17,698 nt of DNA. Source: an uncultured Bacilli bacterium (GTDB lineage Bacteria > Bacillota_I > Bacilli_A > RF39 > UBA660). The notes beneath the pieces were generated by a model. That model made no database searches. It was not told the DNA's origin and worked only from the letters and a program-made list of their open reading frames with translations. A program made the translations under genes and the position numbers. The DNA lies in assembly GCA_947628495.1 (NCBI GenBank), contig CANRAC010000007.1:1-17698 (forward strand), written 5' to 3'. Shown piece after piece: positions 5,556-12,284 of this stretch (positions within the stretch are counted from its first letter, which is position 1; every line of letters begins with the position of its first letter).

Positions 5556-7220
5556 TTATTTTACTTCCATAATAACTGGTAAAATTATTGGCCTTCGGCC
5601 CGTTAAATTATTAATGTAGGGACTTAATTCCAAAATAATTTGATTTTTAAGATCTAAATAATTGTAAGGACTGGAAGAAAGTATATTTTTGACAATTTCA
5701 CTTATTTTATTTTCAATCTTCGAAATTAGTTCGGCATTTTCATTAACGAGAACGAACCCTCGGGTTGTAACATTTGGCTTAATGAGTAATTCTTTCGCTT
5801 TAATATCGATATTTAAAATTGTCACTAAAATTCCATCTTTACTCATAAGTTTACGATCTTTAATAACAACACTACCGACATCACCAATCCTGGAGCCATC
5901 TACATACACATCTCCAGAAGTTACTTTTCCACCTTTATGAACACCATTATCATCGAGGATTAATTCTTCACCATTTTGCATAACAAATACTTTATCGGGA
6001 TCTAATCCACAGGAAATAGCTAGTTCTTTATGTTGCATAAGCATACGATATTCTCCATGCATAGGCATAAAGAATTCTGGACGAATTAAACGTAACATTA
6101 ATTTTAGTTCTTCAGCTTTAGCATGTCCAGAAGTATGGATATCACTAAATTCAGAATTTGTATAAACTTTAACGCCTTTTAAATATAGTTTATTTATAAT
6201 GCGATTGATACTCGCAGCGTTTCCGGGAATAGGTGAGGATGAAAATACGACTAAATCATCACTCATTAAAGATATTTGTTTATGAGTTCCATTGGCAATG
6301 CGTGATAAAGCGGCTAGGGGTTCTCCTTGCGAACCGGTACATAAGATACAAACTTCATTTTTCTTTAAAGCCTTGGCGGCATTGGAATCAATAAACATAC
6401 TTCGATCATTTAAAAGACCGTTATCTAAAGCCAGATTAATATTAGTTTCCATACTTCTTCCAAAGACTACAATTTTACGATTATGCTTTTTACAAGTTTC
6501 AACAATATGTTTAATTCGGAAAACGTTGGAAGCAAATGTGGCAATTATTAAACGACCATAATGTTTAGAAAAAATGCCACTTAAAGCTTCATCTACCGAA
6601 CTTTCACTTTTCGAGTATCCTTCGGTTAAAGCATTGGTACTATCACTTAAAAGCAATTTAATACCTTGATCGGAAAGCCTAGCCATTTTATGTAAATCAG
6701 CCATTGGGCCAATCGGATTTAAGTCAAATTTAAAATCGCCTGTTGAGAAAATTGTCCCATTAGGGGTATGAACCACCACCGCAAATGAATCAGGGATAGA
6801 GTGAGTAGTTGTGACAAATTCAATATTAAAATATTTTGTTTTAATAAAACTATCTTTATTAATTGTTTCAATATCGTTATAAGCCACACTACGATCTTCT
6901 AATTTTTTATAAATTAAATCAACTGCCATTTTAGGAGCATAAATTTTAGGAATATGAACGTTTTGGAGTAGAAAAGATATTCCACCAATATGATCTTCAT
7001 GGCCATGCGTAATAAACAATCCTTTAATTTTACTTTCATTTTGTTTTAAATAAGTAACATCTTGGATTACATAGTCAACTCCTAAAAGTTCGTCTTCGGG
7101 AAACATTACGCCAGCATCAATGATAATTATTTCACTTTTGTGGGTAATAACATACATATTTTTTCCAACTTCACCTAAGCCACCTAAAGCAACCACAGAT
7201 GTATAGTTATCTGTTTTCAT
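5556..7220 (-). CDS. rnj: Ribonuclease J (metallo-beta-lactamase/beta-CASP family)
   Basis: This 554-aa enzyme combines 5'-to-3' exonuclease and endonuclease activity and is central to mRNA decay and rRNA maturation in Firmicutes. The N-terminus TSVVALGGLGEVGKNMYV is characteristic. The metal-binding motif HGHEDH is at His72-His77, further ligands include the SDSTNA segment, and the beta-CASP domain occupies the middle, with FMPMHGEYRML near 370. The C-terminal domain from about 450 ends with GRRPIILPVIMEV. Length is normal for RNase J1/J2. The ATG at 7220 (minus strand) is preferred because AAGGA lies 8 bases upstream; the in-frame TTG at 7241 precedes that site. It is transcribed away from the prepilin gene and converges on the IS200 element. 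Whether a second paralogue exists elsewhere is unknown. Confidence 0.96.
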   Translation of the reverse strand: MKTDNYTSVVALGGLGEVGKNMYVITHKSEIIIIDAGVMFPEDELLGVDYVIQDVTYLKQNESKIKGLFITHGHEDHIGGISFLLQNVHIPKIYAPKMAVDLIYKKLEDRSVAYNDIETINKDSFIKTKYFNIEFVTTTHSIPDSFAVVVHTPNGTIFSTGDFKFDLNPIGPMADLHKMARLSDQGIKLLLSDSTNALTEGYSKSESSVDEALSGIFSKHYGRLIIATFASNVFRIKHIVETCKKHNRKIVVFGRSMETNINLALDNGLLNDRSMFIDSNAAKALKKNEVCILCTGSQGEPLAALSRIANGTHKQISLMSDDLVVFSSSPIPGNAASINRIINKLYLKGVKVYTNSEFSDIHTSGHAKAEELKLMLRLIRPEFFMPMHGEYRMLMQHKELAISCGLDPDKVFVMQNGEELILDDNGVHKGGKVTSGDVYVDGSRIGDVGSVVIKDRKLMSKDGILVTILNIDIKAKELLIKPNVTTRGFVLVNENAELISKIENKISEIVKNILSSSPYNYLDLKNQIILELSPYINNLTGRRPIILPVIMEVK

Positions 7221-7268
7221 AATTATAATTCCTTCTTTCAATAAAAATAAAGTTAATTGATTAAATTA

Positions 7269-7297
7269 ATTATACAAAAAATATTTTATATTGTCTA
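7269..7297 (-). promoter_or_regulatory. Promoter of rnj
   Basis: Read on the minus strand, TAGACA (7297-7292) and a perfect TATAAT (7274-7269) are 17 bases apart, about 50 bases before the rnj ATG. The divergent prepilin gene begins 30 bases beyond the -35, so the two promoters are close or overlapping. Confidence 0.8.
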
Positions 7298-7327
7298 GAA
7301 ATTTAGTACAATAATAATGGTGATGGT

Positions 7328-7684
7328 ATGAAAAATAAAAAGGGATTTACTTTAATAGAGCTCTTAGCAGTAATTGTAATATTGGGAACTTTAATTACTT
7401 TAGCGACCGTAGGAGTTATTAAAGTTATGAATGATAACAAAGAAAAAGTGGGAAAGTTCACTTTGTCGCAAGTAGAAGATGCTTCAAAGACTTATGCTTT
7501 AGATCATGATTATTGTGAAACTCCTTGTGAACTTGATGGCCAAGGGGAAATAGTTGATGCCTTAGATGATTATTTTGCCGAAATTGAAACTAAATGTAAT
7601 TTTAGTGATAATGCCACTTTAACAATAAAATGGGAAAATAATACGGTTGCTGTTAATACCCAAGGTATAGAATGCACGGAGTAA
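7328..7684 (+). CDS. Type IV prepilin-like protein (N-terminal methylation motif)
   Basis: This 118-aa protein starts MKNKKG|FTLIELLAVIVILG, a textbook class III prepilin leader. A short basic leader would be cut after Gly6, leaving Phe7 to be methylated, with Glu at mature position 5. A hydrophobic helix runs to about residue 31. The globular part is short and acidic and has four cysteines (YCETPCELDG, TKCNFSD, GIECTE), which could form two disulfides outside the cell. It belongs to the pseudopilin/ComGC-like family used for competence, secretion or surface fibres. No peptidase, ATPase or membrane platform gene is in the window, so the machine must be encoded elsewhere. The ATG follows GGTGATGG closely. 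It ends 6 bases before the pyrimidine phosphorylase gene, which suggests one transcript. The exact function is unknown. Confidence 0.88.
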   Translation: MKNKKGFTLIELLAVIVILGTLITLATVGVIKVMNDNKEKVGKFTLSQVEDASKTYALDHDYCETPCELDGQGEIVDALDDYFAEIETKCNFSDNATLTIKWENNTVAVNTQGIECTE

Positions 7685-7690
7685 GAACTT

Positions 7691-8932
7691 ATGAATATAT
7701 TAGAAATTATTACAAAAAAGAAAAATAAACAAGAGCTTTCTTATGCGGAGTTAGAATATGCTTTTATGGGATTTTTACATAAGCAAATACCTGATTATCA
7801 GATGAGTGCTCTTTTGATGGCTATATGTCTTAATGAACTTAACGAAAAAGAGATATTTGCATTAACAGATATTTTTATTAAAAGTGGCGAAATTAGAGTT
7901 TTAACTAAGATTGATGGAGTTTGTGTCGATAAACATTCCACTGGTGGGGTTGGTGATAAAACAACATTAGTAATTGGTCCTATTGTAGCGGCTTGCGGTT
8001 TAAAAATGCCGAAAATGAGTGGGCGAGGATTAGGCCTAACCGGTGGAACTATTGATAAATTGGAAAGTATTCCGGGCTTTCAAGTAGAATTAACAGAAGA
8101 AGAATTTTGGACAGGGTTAAAAGAAGTAGGATATGTTAATGTTTCGCAAAGTGCTAAGTTAGTGCCTTTAGATAAAGAAGTATACGCTTTAAGAGATGTT
8201 AGTGGGACAACCGAATCCCTTGGGTTAATTGCGGTAAGTATTATGAGTAAAAAAATTGCCGGAGGAGCTAGAAATATTTTAATAGATGTTAAATATGGAA
8301 ATGGAGCTTTATTAAAAACAAAAGAGGAGGCAAATACTTTTGCTAATTTAGTTAAAAAAATTGGGGAAAAATATCAAATAAAAGTCCAAACGATTATTGA
8401 TAGCATGAATATTCCTTTAGGAAATAATATAGGTAATGCTTTAGAAGTTATAGAAGCGATGGATATTTTAAAAGGTAAACAAGGATATTTAACTGATTTA
8501 TGCTTAAAGTTGGCAGCTAATTTAATTAGTATGGGTTATAACATTTCTTATGAAGAAAGCTATAAGATGGCTCAAGATGCTATTACGAGTGGTAAAGCTT
8601 ATCAAAAATTTTTAGAATTTGTAAAGTTTCAAAAAGGTGATATTACAAAGCTGCAAGTTAGTCCTAATACTTTAGAAGTAAAAAGTAAGGAAGAGGGTAT
8701 TCTAAAAGATATAGATGCTCATAAAATAGCAAAGTTAGCTAGCCAATTAGGATGTTTTCGCAATAGTAAAGAAGAAAAAATTGATTATGGGGTTGGAATA
8801 GTTTTAAATAAAAATTTAGGAGACTACATTCATAAAAATGATACCTTGTGTACCCTTTATGTGAAAGATAAGAATATAGATATAGATGAAGAAAGTTTAA
8901 AATGTTTTAAAATTGAAGGAGGAAATATATGA
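7691..8932 (+). CDS. pdp: Pyrimidine-nucleoside phosphorylase
   Basis: This 413-aa enzyme splits uridine, thymidine or deoxyuridine with phosphate into the base and (deoxy)ribose 1-phosphate, feeding nucleoside salvage. The glycosyltransferase family signature SGRGLGLTGGTIDKLES begins at Ser110, and the phosphate-binding KHSTGGVGDKTT is around His82-Thr90. The N-terminal helical domain (YAELEYAFMGF, then YQMSALLMAI) and the C-terminal mixed domain are present. It is about 20 residues shorter than typical homologues, the loss being at the C-terminus. GGAG lies 9 bases before the ATG. The stop TGA overlaps the deoD start (ATGA), so the two salvage enzymes are co-translated. Thymidine-specific versus broad pyrimidine specificity cannot be decided; the Firmicute context favours the broad enzyme. 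Confidence 0.94.
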   Translation: MNILEIITKKKNKQELSYAELEYAFMGFLHKQIPDYQMSALLMAICLNELNEKEIFALTDIFIKSGEIRVLTKIDGVCVDKHSTGGVGDKTTLVIGPIVAACGLKMPKMSGRGLGLTGGTIDKLESIPGFQVELTEEEFWTGLKEVGYVNVSQSAKLVPLDKEVYALRDVSGTTESLGLIAVSIMSKKIAGGARNILIDVKYGNGALLKTKEEANTFANLVKKIGEKYQIKVQTIIDSMNIPLGNNIGNALEVIEAMDILKGKQGYLTDLCLKLAANLISMGYNISYEESYKMAQDAITSGKAYQKFLEFVKFQKGDITKLQVSPNTLEVKSKEEGILKDIDAHKIAKLASQLGCFRNSKEEKIDYGVGIVLNKNLGDYIHKNDTLCTLYVKDKNIDIDEESLKCFKIEGGNI

Positions 8933-9639
8933 CACCACATATTGAAAGTGCTAAAGAAGATATAGCAGAGATTGTTTTAATGCCGGGAGATCCCCTAAGA
9001 GCAAAATATATTGCGGAAACTTATTTAGAAGAGGCTAAACTAATTAATACAATAAGAAACATGTTAGGCTATACAGGCTATTATAAAGGTAAAAGAATAA
9101 CTGTATTTGCCTCTGGTATGGGAATTCCGAGTATTGGTATTTATGCCTATGAATTATTTAATTTTTATGATGTTAAAAGAATTATTCGGATTGGTTCGGC
9201 TGGTTCCTTTAATAAAAATATTAATGTTGGTGATATTGTTTTAGCCACGGAAGCTTATAGTATTTCCGATTTTGATAACTTTATGCTCAAAAAAGATTTT
9301 CCTTTTATGCCTGGAAACGAAAAACTAAATCAAGTAATCGTCAAAACGGCGCAGGAGGCTCATCTTGATATAAAAGAGGGAAAGATTATTACAAGTGATG
9401 TTTTTGATCATTATGTTGATTTTGCTAATTTTTTAGCTTTGCATGAAAAAGAAAACTACTTGGCAAATGAAATGGAAGCGTTTGGGTTATTTAGTTTAGC
9501 TCAAAAATTTCATAGAGAAGCTTCTTGCCTTTTAACCGTCGTTGATACTCATCATAGTTCGGAAGAAATCTCGGCTGAGAATCGAGAAACCGCTTTAGAT
9601 ACGATGATTAAACTCGCTTTAGATTCTATCATTAAATAG
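8929..9639 (+). CDS. deoD: Purine-nucleoside phosphorylase, DeoD type
   Basis: This 236-aa enzyme phosphorolyses purine (deoxy)nucleosides to the free base and (deoxy)ribose 1-phosphate. It belongs to the hexameric PNP/UDP family: VLMPGDPLRA (18-25) contributes phosphate binding, GMGIPSIGIYAYEL and IIRIGSAGS follow, NEMEAFGLF (Glu181, Glu183) holds the ribose, and Asp206 in VVDTHH corresponds to the catalytic aspartate of DeoD enzymes. The segment after it (THHSSEEIS) is less usual than the common SDH sequence and may affect base preference. The start overlaps the pyrimidine phosphorylase stop, and AGGAGG lies just upstream. Together they form a compact nucleoside salvage unit. No terminator is evident after it; the next gene has its own promoter. 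Confidence 0.95.
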   Translation: MTPHIESAKEDIAEIVLMPGDPLRAKYIAETYLEEAKLINTIRNMLGYTGYYKGKRITVFASGMGIPSIGIYAYELFNFYDVKRIIRIGSAGSFNKNINVGDIVLATEAYSISDFDNFMLKKDFPFMPGNEKLNQVIVKTAQEAHLDIKEGKIITSDVFDHYVDFANFLALHEKENYLANEMEAFGLFSLAQKFHREASCLLTVVDTHHSSEEISAENRETALDTMIKLALDSIIK

Positions 9640-9683
9640 TTTACAGTTACTGACAAAGCTTAGCATAAAATGGACAATATCAG

Positions 9684-9713
9684 TTTACAACATTATTTAC
9701 TTTTTGCTATAAT
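9684..9713 (+). promoter_or_regulatory. Promoter of the 159-aa membrane protein gene (and possibly mtaB)
   Basis: TTTACA (9684-9689) and TGC-TATAAT (-10 at 9708-9713) are separated by 18 bases, with an extended -10. AGGTGAA and the ATG at 9732 follow closely. AGTTTACA also occurs at 9638-9645, 44 bases upstream. Confidence 0.75.
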
Positions 9714-9731
9714 AACAATGCAGGTGAAATA

Positions 9732-10211
9732 ATGAAGCAGTTAATACATTATATATTTAATTTAATTGGTAAACTAAGTGTCGTTGATATGATAGTTATA
9801 ATAGCTTTAATGACTTTTATAATTCTAATAATATCCGTGATTTACCTATATAAAATTAGTTCTTTAGAAATTATAGAAAGTGAAGTAAATGATATGTTAG
9901 ATTTAAAAGAAATTACAAAGCAAATTGAAGAGAGTCCTAAAAAAAGAAATATTGAATTAACCCCATACGAAAAAGAACAAGAAGAAAAAGCCATTATCAG
10001 TTATGATGAACTTTTAAAAAGTAGTAATTCCATGAAGATAAATTACGATGATGAATATGATGCGACGGGTGTTCGTGTCAAAAAAGTTGATTTAAAAAAT
10101 ATTGCCGATTACGATGAAACTAGTACCGATACAGATGTCCATGTCATTAGTTATAAAGAAGAAGAGGCTTTTTTAGAAGCTTTAAAGAAATTAAAAAATA
10201 TGTTATCATAA
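9732..10211 (+). CDS. Single-pass membrane protein of unknown function (159 aa)
   Basis: The N-terminal 15 residues are followed by one strong membrane helix (about 18-41, VVDMIVIIALMTFIILIISV). The remaining 115 residues are a highly charged, probably largely disordered or helical domain with ELTPYEKEQEEKAIISYDELL and a C-terminal helix EEEAFLEALKKLKNML. There is no cleavable signal, so the tail is probably cytoplasmic, but topology is uncertain. The start ATG has AGGTGAA 6 bases upstream. I do not recognise the family. It has a good promoter and is followed by a hairpin that overlaps its stop and leads straight into mtaB, so the two genes probably share a transcript. Confidence 0.8.
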   Translation: MKQLIHYIFNLIGKLSVVDMIVIIALMTFIILIISVIYLYKISSLEIIESEVNDMLDLKEITKQIEESPKKRNIELTPYEKEQEEKAIISYDELLKSSNSMKINYDDEYDATGVRVKKVDLKNIADYDETSTDTDVHVISYKEEEAFLEALKKLKNMLS

Positions 10212-10230
10212 GACCTACAAGGTCTTTTTT
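10210..10230 (+). terminator. Terminator or attenuator between the membrane protein gene and mtaB
   Basis: AAGACCT (10210-10216) pairs with AGGTCTT (10220-10226) around ACA and runs into T10225-10230. The next base begins the mtaB ribosome binding site (AGGTGG, 10231-10236), so there is no room for a separate mtaB promoter after it. Confidence 0.8.
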
Positions 10231-10244
10231 AGGTGGTGAAGAAA

Positions 10245-11537
10245 ATGAACGTGCATATAATCACATTAGGATGCAAAGTTAATGCTTATGAAAGTGAAAT
10301 TATTAAAGAAAAATTTTTAGCCCAAAATTATAAAATAGTTGATGATTTAAGCAAAGCGCAAATTGTAGTAGTTAATACTTGTAGTGTTACAAATATGGCT
10401 GATAATAAATCAAAAAAAATAATTCGAAGTATTAAAAGAGAAAATAAAGAAGCTATTATTGTAGCTTGTGGCTGTATGACCCAAAATCATCAAGATAAGT
10501 TAGTTGATTTGGATATTGATATTTTAATAGGTACCAATAACAAAAGCCAAATTGTAGAATTAGTTACTGAATATTTAAAAAATAGAAAAACATATCAACA
10601 TTTTGATAATATGCAAACAGTACCCTTTGAAGATATGCAAGTGGCCAAATTTTCTTCTCTAACTCGTGCTTTTTTAAAAATTCAAGATGGTTGTGATAAC
10701 TACTGCTCTTATTGTGTTATTCCCTATTTAAGAGGAGCTAAACGTTGTAAAGACTTTAATATTGCTTTAAAAGAAGCGGAAAGTTTAGTCCAAAATGGTC
10801 ATAAGGAAATTGTTTTAACGGGTATCCATACAGGTTCTTATCAATGGGAGGATAAAGATTTAACAGATTTGATTGAAGCTATGAGTCAAATTCCAAATTT
10901 AAAACGCATTAGAATTTCTTCGATTGAAATTTTGGAAATAACTGATAAATTTATTAAAATGCTTCAAAATAATAATAAAGTCTGTGATCATTTACATATC
11001 CCTTTGCAAAGTGGTAGTGATAAGATTTTAAAATTAATGAATCGCCGTTATAATAAGCAAAAATTTCAAGAGATTGTTACAAAAATTAGAAAGGTGCGTC
11101 CCGATATAAACTTGACTACGGATTTAATTGTCGGTTTTCCTGGTGAAACCGAAGATGATTTTTTAGAATCTTTTCAATTTTGTCAAAAATTAGGATTTAG
11201 CAAAATTCATACTTTTCCTTTTTCTTTACGCAGTGGGACAAAAGCGGAGACTTTGCCGAACCATTTAGATAATGCTTTAAAAAAAGAAAGAGTCAAAAAA
11301 ATAATGACTTTATCTAGCCAGTTAGAAACTACTTATTACCAAAAATTTCTTCATAAAAATGTTGAAGTATTAGTCGAAAAGAGTTTTTCTCAATATTCCT
11401 TAGGCCATACTAGCAACTACATTTTGGTAAGAATAAATCAAAAACTAGAACCTAATCAGCTATATACAGTAAAGATTGTAAATGTAAGTAAAGAATGCGT
11501 AAATGCTGAAGTAATTGATTGCTTAATAATAAATTAA
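10245..11537 (+). CDS. mtaB: tRNA (N6-threonylcarbamoyladenosine-37-C2) methylthiotransferase
   Basis: This 430-aa radical-SAM enzyme adds a methylthio group to t6A37 of tRNAs that read ANN codons, giving ms2t6A. The N-terminal UPF0004 domain has LGCKVNAYESE (Cys10), VNTCSVTN (Cys46) and ACGCMTQ (Cys77), ligands for the auxiliary [4Fe-4S] cluster. The radical-SAM CxxxCxxC is Cys150, Cys154 and Cys157 in GCDNYCSYC. A C-terminal TRAM-like RNA-binding region lies at about 370-430. LGCKVNAYESE fits MtaB rather than MiaB or RimO. The ATG at 10245 is chosen because AGGTGG ends 8 bases upstream; the two in-frame GTG codons at 10233 and 10236 lie within that site. Expression would depend on read-through of the hairpin just upstream or on an internal promoter. 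Confidence 0.94.
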   Translation: MNVHIITLGCKVNAYESEIIKEKFLAQNYKIVDDLSKAQIVVVNTCSVTNMADNKSKKIIRSIKRENKEAIIVACGCMTQNHQDKLVDLDIDILIGTNNKSQIVELVTEYLKNRKTYQHFDNMQTVPFEDMQVAKFSSLTRAFLKIQDGCDNYCSYCVIPYLRGAKRCKDFNIALKEAESLVQNGHKEIVLTGIHTGSYQWEDKDLTDLIEAMSQIPNLKRIRISSIEILEITDKFIKMLQNNNKVCDHLHIPLQSGSDKILKLMNRRYNKQKFQEIVTKIRKVRPDINLTTDLIVGFPGETEDDFLESFQFCQKLGFSKIHTFPFSLRSGTKAETLPNHLDNALKKERVKKIMTLSSQLETTYYQKFLHKNVEVLVEKSFSQYSLGHTSNYILVRINQKLEPNQLYTVKIVNVSKECVNAEVIDCLIIN

Positions 11538-11563
11538 TAAGCTATACTAATAATGGTGAAGAT

Positions 11564-12220
11564 ATGAAAAATAATGATATAAAATATTACAGTTTAGACC
11601 GACGCACCCCAACAAGTAATGAACATTTAGGAAAAACAAGATATTCCCAACAAGCCATCAAAAAAATAAATCGTAATAAGAAAATAACTCTTAATAAAAA
11701 AGGGGCAATCGCTATTTTAATAGTAACGATGGCCACTGGTTTTACTGCGCATATGGGATTTGAAAAAACGGTGGATTTTGTAGCCCAACAACGTATTGAA
11801 AATGCTGCTTATAAAGAAGCTCAAAAACCGGTAGCCTTTACTAATTATAGTGATATGCAAATATCGACAATGGACCTTGAATCAAGAATTGAATTATATA
11901 AATCTTATGCTTCTTATGTAGATACTCATGCCCAATTACCATATACTTATGAGGTGCAAGGCTTACCTGATAACTTAAATTATTCTAAAGCTTTATATAA
12001 AGCTAATGAAGCATATGAATTATATAAAAGCACATATGCTAATTCTTTAAATGAACAACAAAGATATGAAGCATTAAAACAAATCATGCAAAAATATATG
12101 CTTGTAGTTAACATAATAAATAGTGTTTATGAAGGTCATTATGCTGTTAATGTAGAAAATGCTGATGATTCTTATAAGCTTATCAATCAAGTAAATGAAC
12201 AAGCTTCTAGAACTTTATAA
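11564..12220 (+). CDS. Single-pass membrane-anchored protein of unknown function (218 aa)
   Basis: A basic N-terminal segment of about 45 residues (DRRTPTSNEHLGKTRYSQQ and Lys/Arg-rich stretches) precedes one membrane helix (about 47-63, KGAIAILIVTMATGFTA). A 155-residue, Tyr- and Glu-rich, mostly helical domain follows, probably on the outer face because the positive charges are on the N-terminal side. No catalytic motif or lipobox is visible, and I do not recognise the family. The ATG at 11564 has GGTGA just upstream, 26 bases after the mtaB stop; a TTG-initiated extension from 11519 would overlap mtaB and lacks a ribosome site. It is probably transcribed with mtaB and ends in its own terminator. 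Confidence 0.8.
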   Translation: MKNNDIKYYSLDRRTPTSNEHLGKTRYSQQAIKKINRNKKITLNKKGAIAILIVTMATGFTAHMGFEKTVDFVAQQRIENAAYKEAQKPVAFTNYSDMQISTMDLESRIELYKSYASYVDTHAQLPYTYEVQGLPDNLNYSKALYKANEAYELYKSTYANSLNEQQRYEALKQIMQKYMLVVNIINSVYEGHYAVNVENADDSYKLINQVNEQASRTL

Positions 12221-12238
12221 AATTTTAGAAGTTTTTTT
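12204..12238 (+). terminator. Terminator overlapping the stop of the 218-aa gene
   Basis: CTTCTAGAA (from 12204) pairs with TTTTAGAAG (12223-12231) with one G-T pair, followed by T12232-12238. The TAA stop at 12218-12220 lies in the loop. Confidence 0.85.
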
Positions 12239-12239
12239 C

Positions 12240-12269
12240 TTGCCATAAAAAGCAAACTAATGTTATTAT
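12240..12269 (+). promoter_or_regulatory. Promoter of recD2
   Basis: TTGCCA (12240-12245) and an extended -10 TGT-TATTAT (-10 hexamer 12264-12269) are separated by 18 bases, just upstream of the ATG at 12285. The leader would be very short (about 10 bases). Confidence 0.6.
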
Positions 12270-12284
12270 TTAATGGGTGATAAC

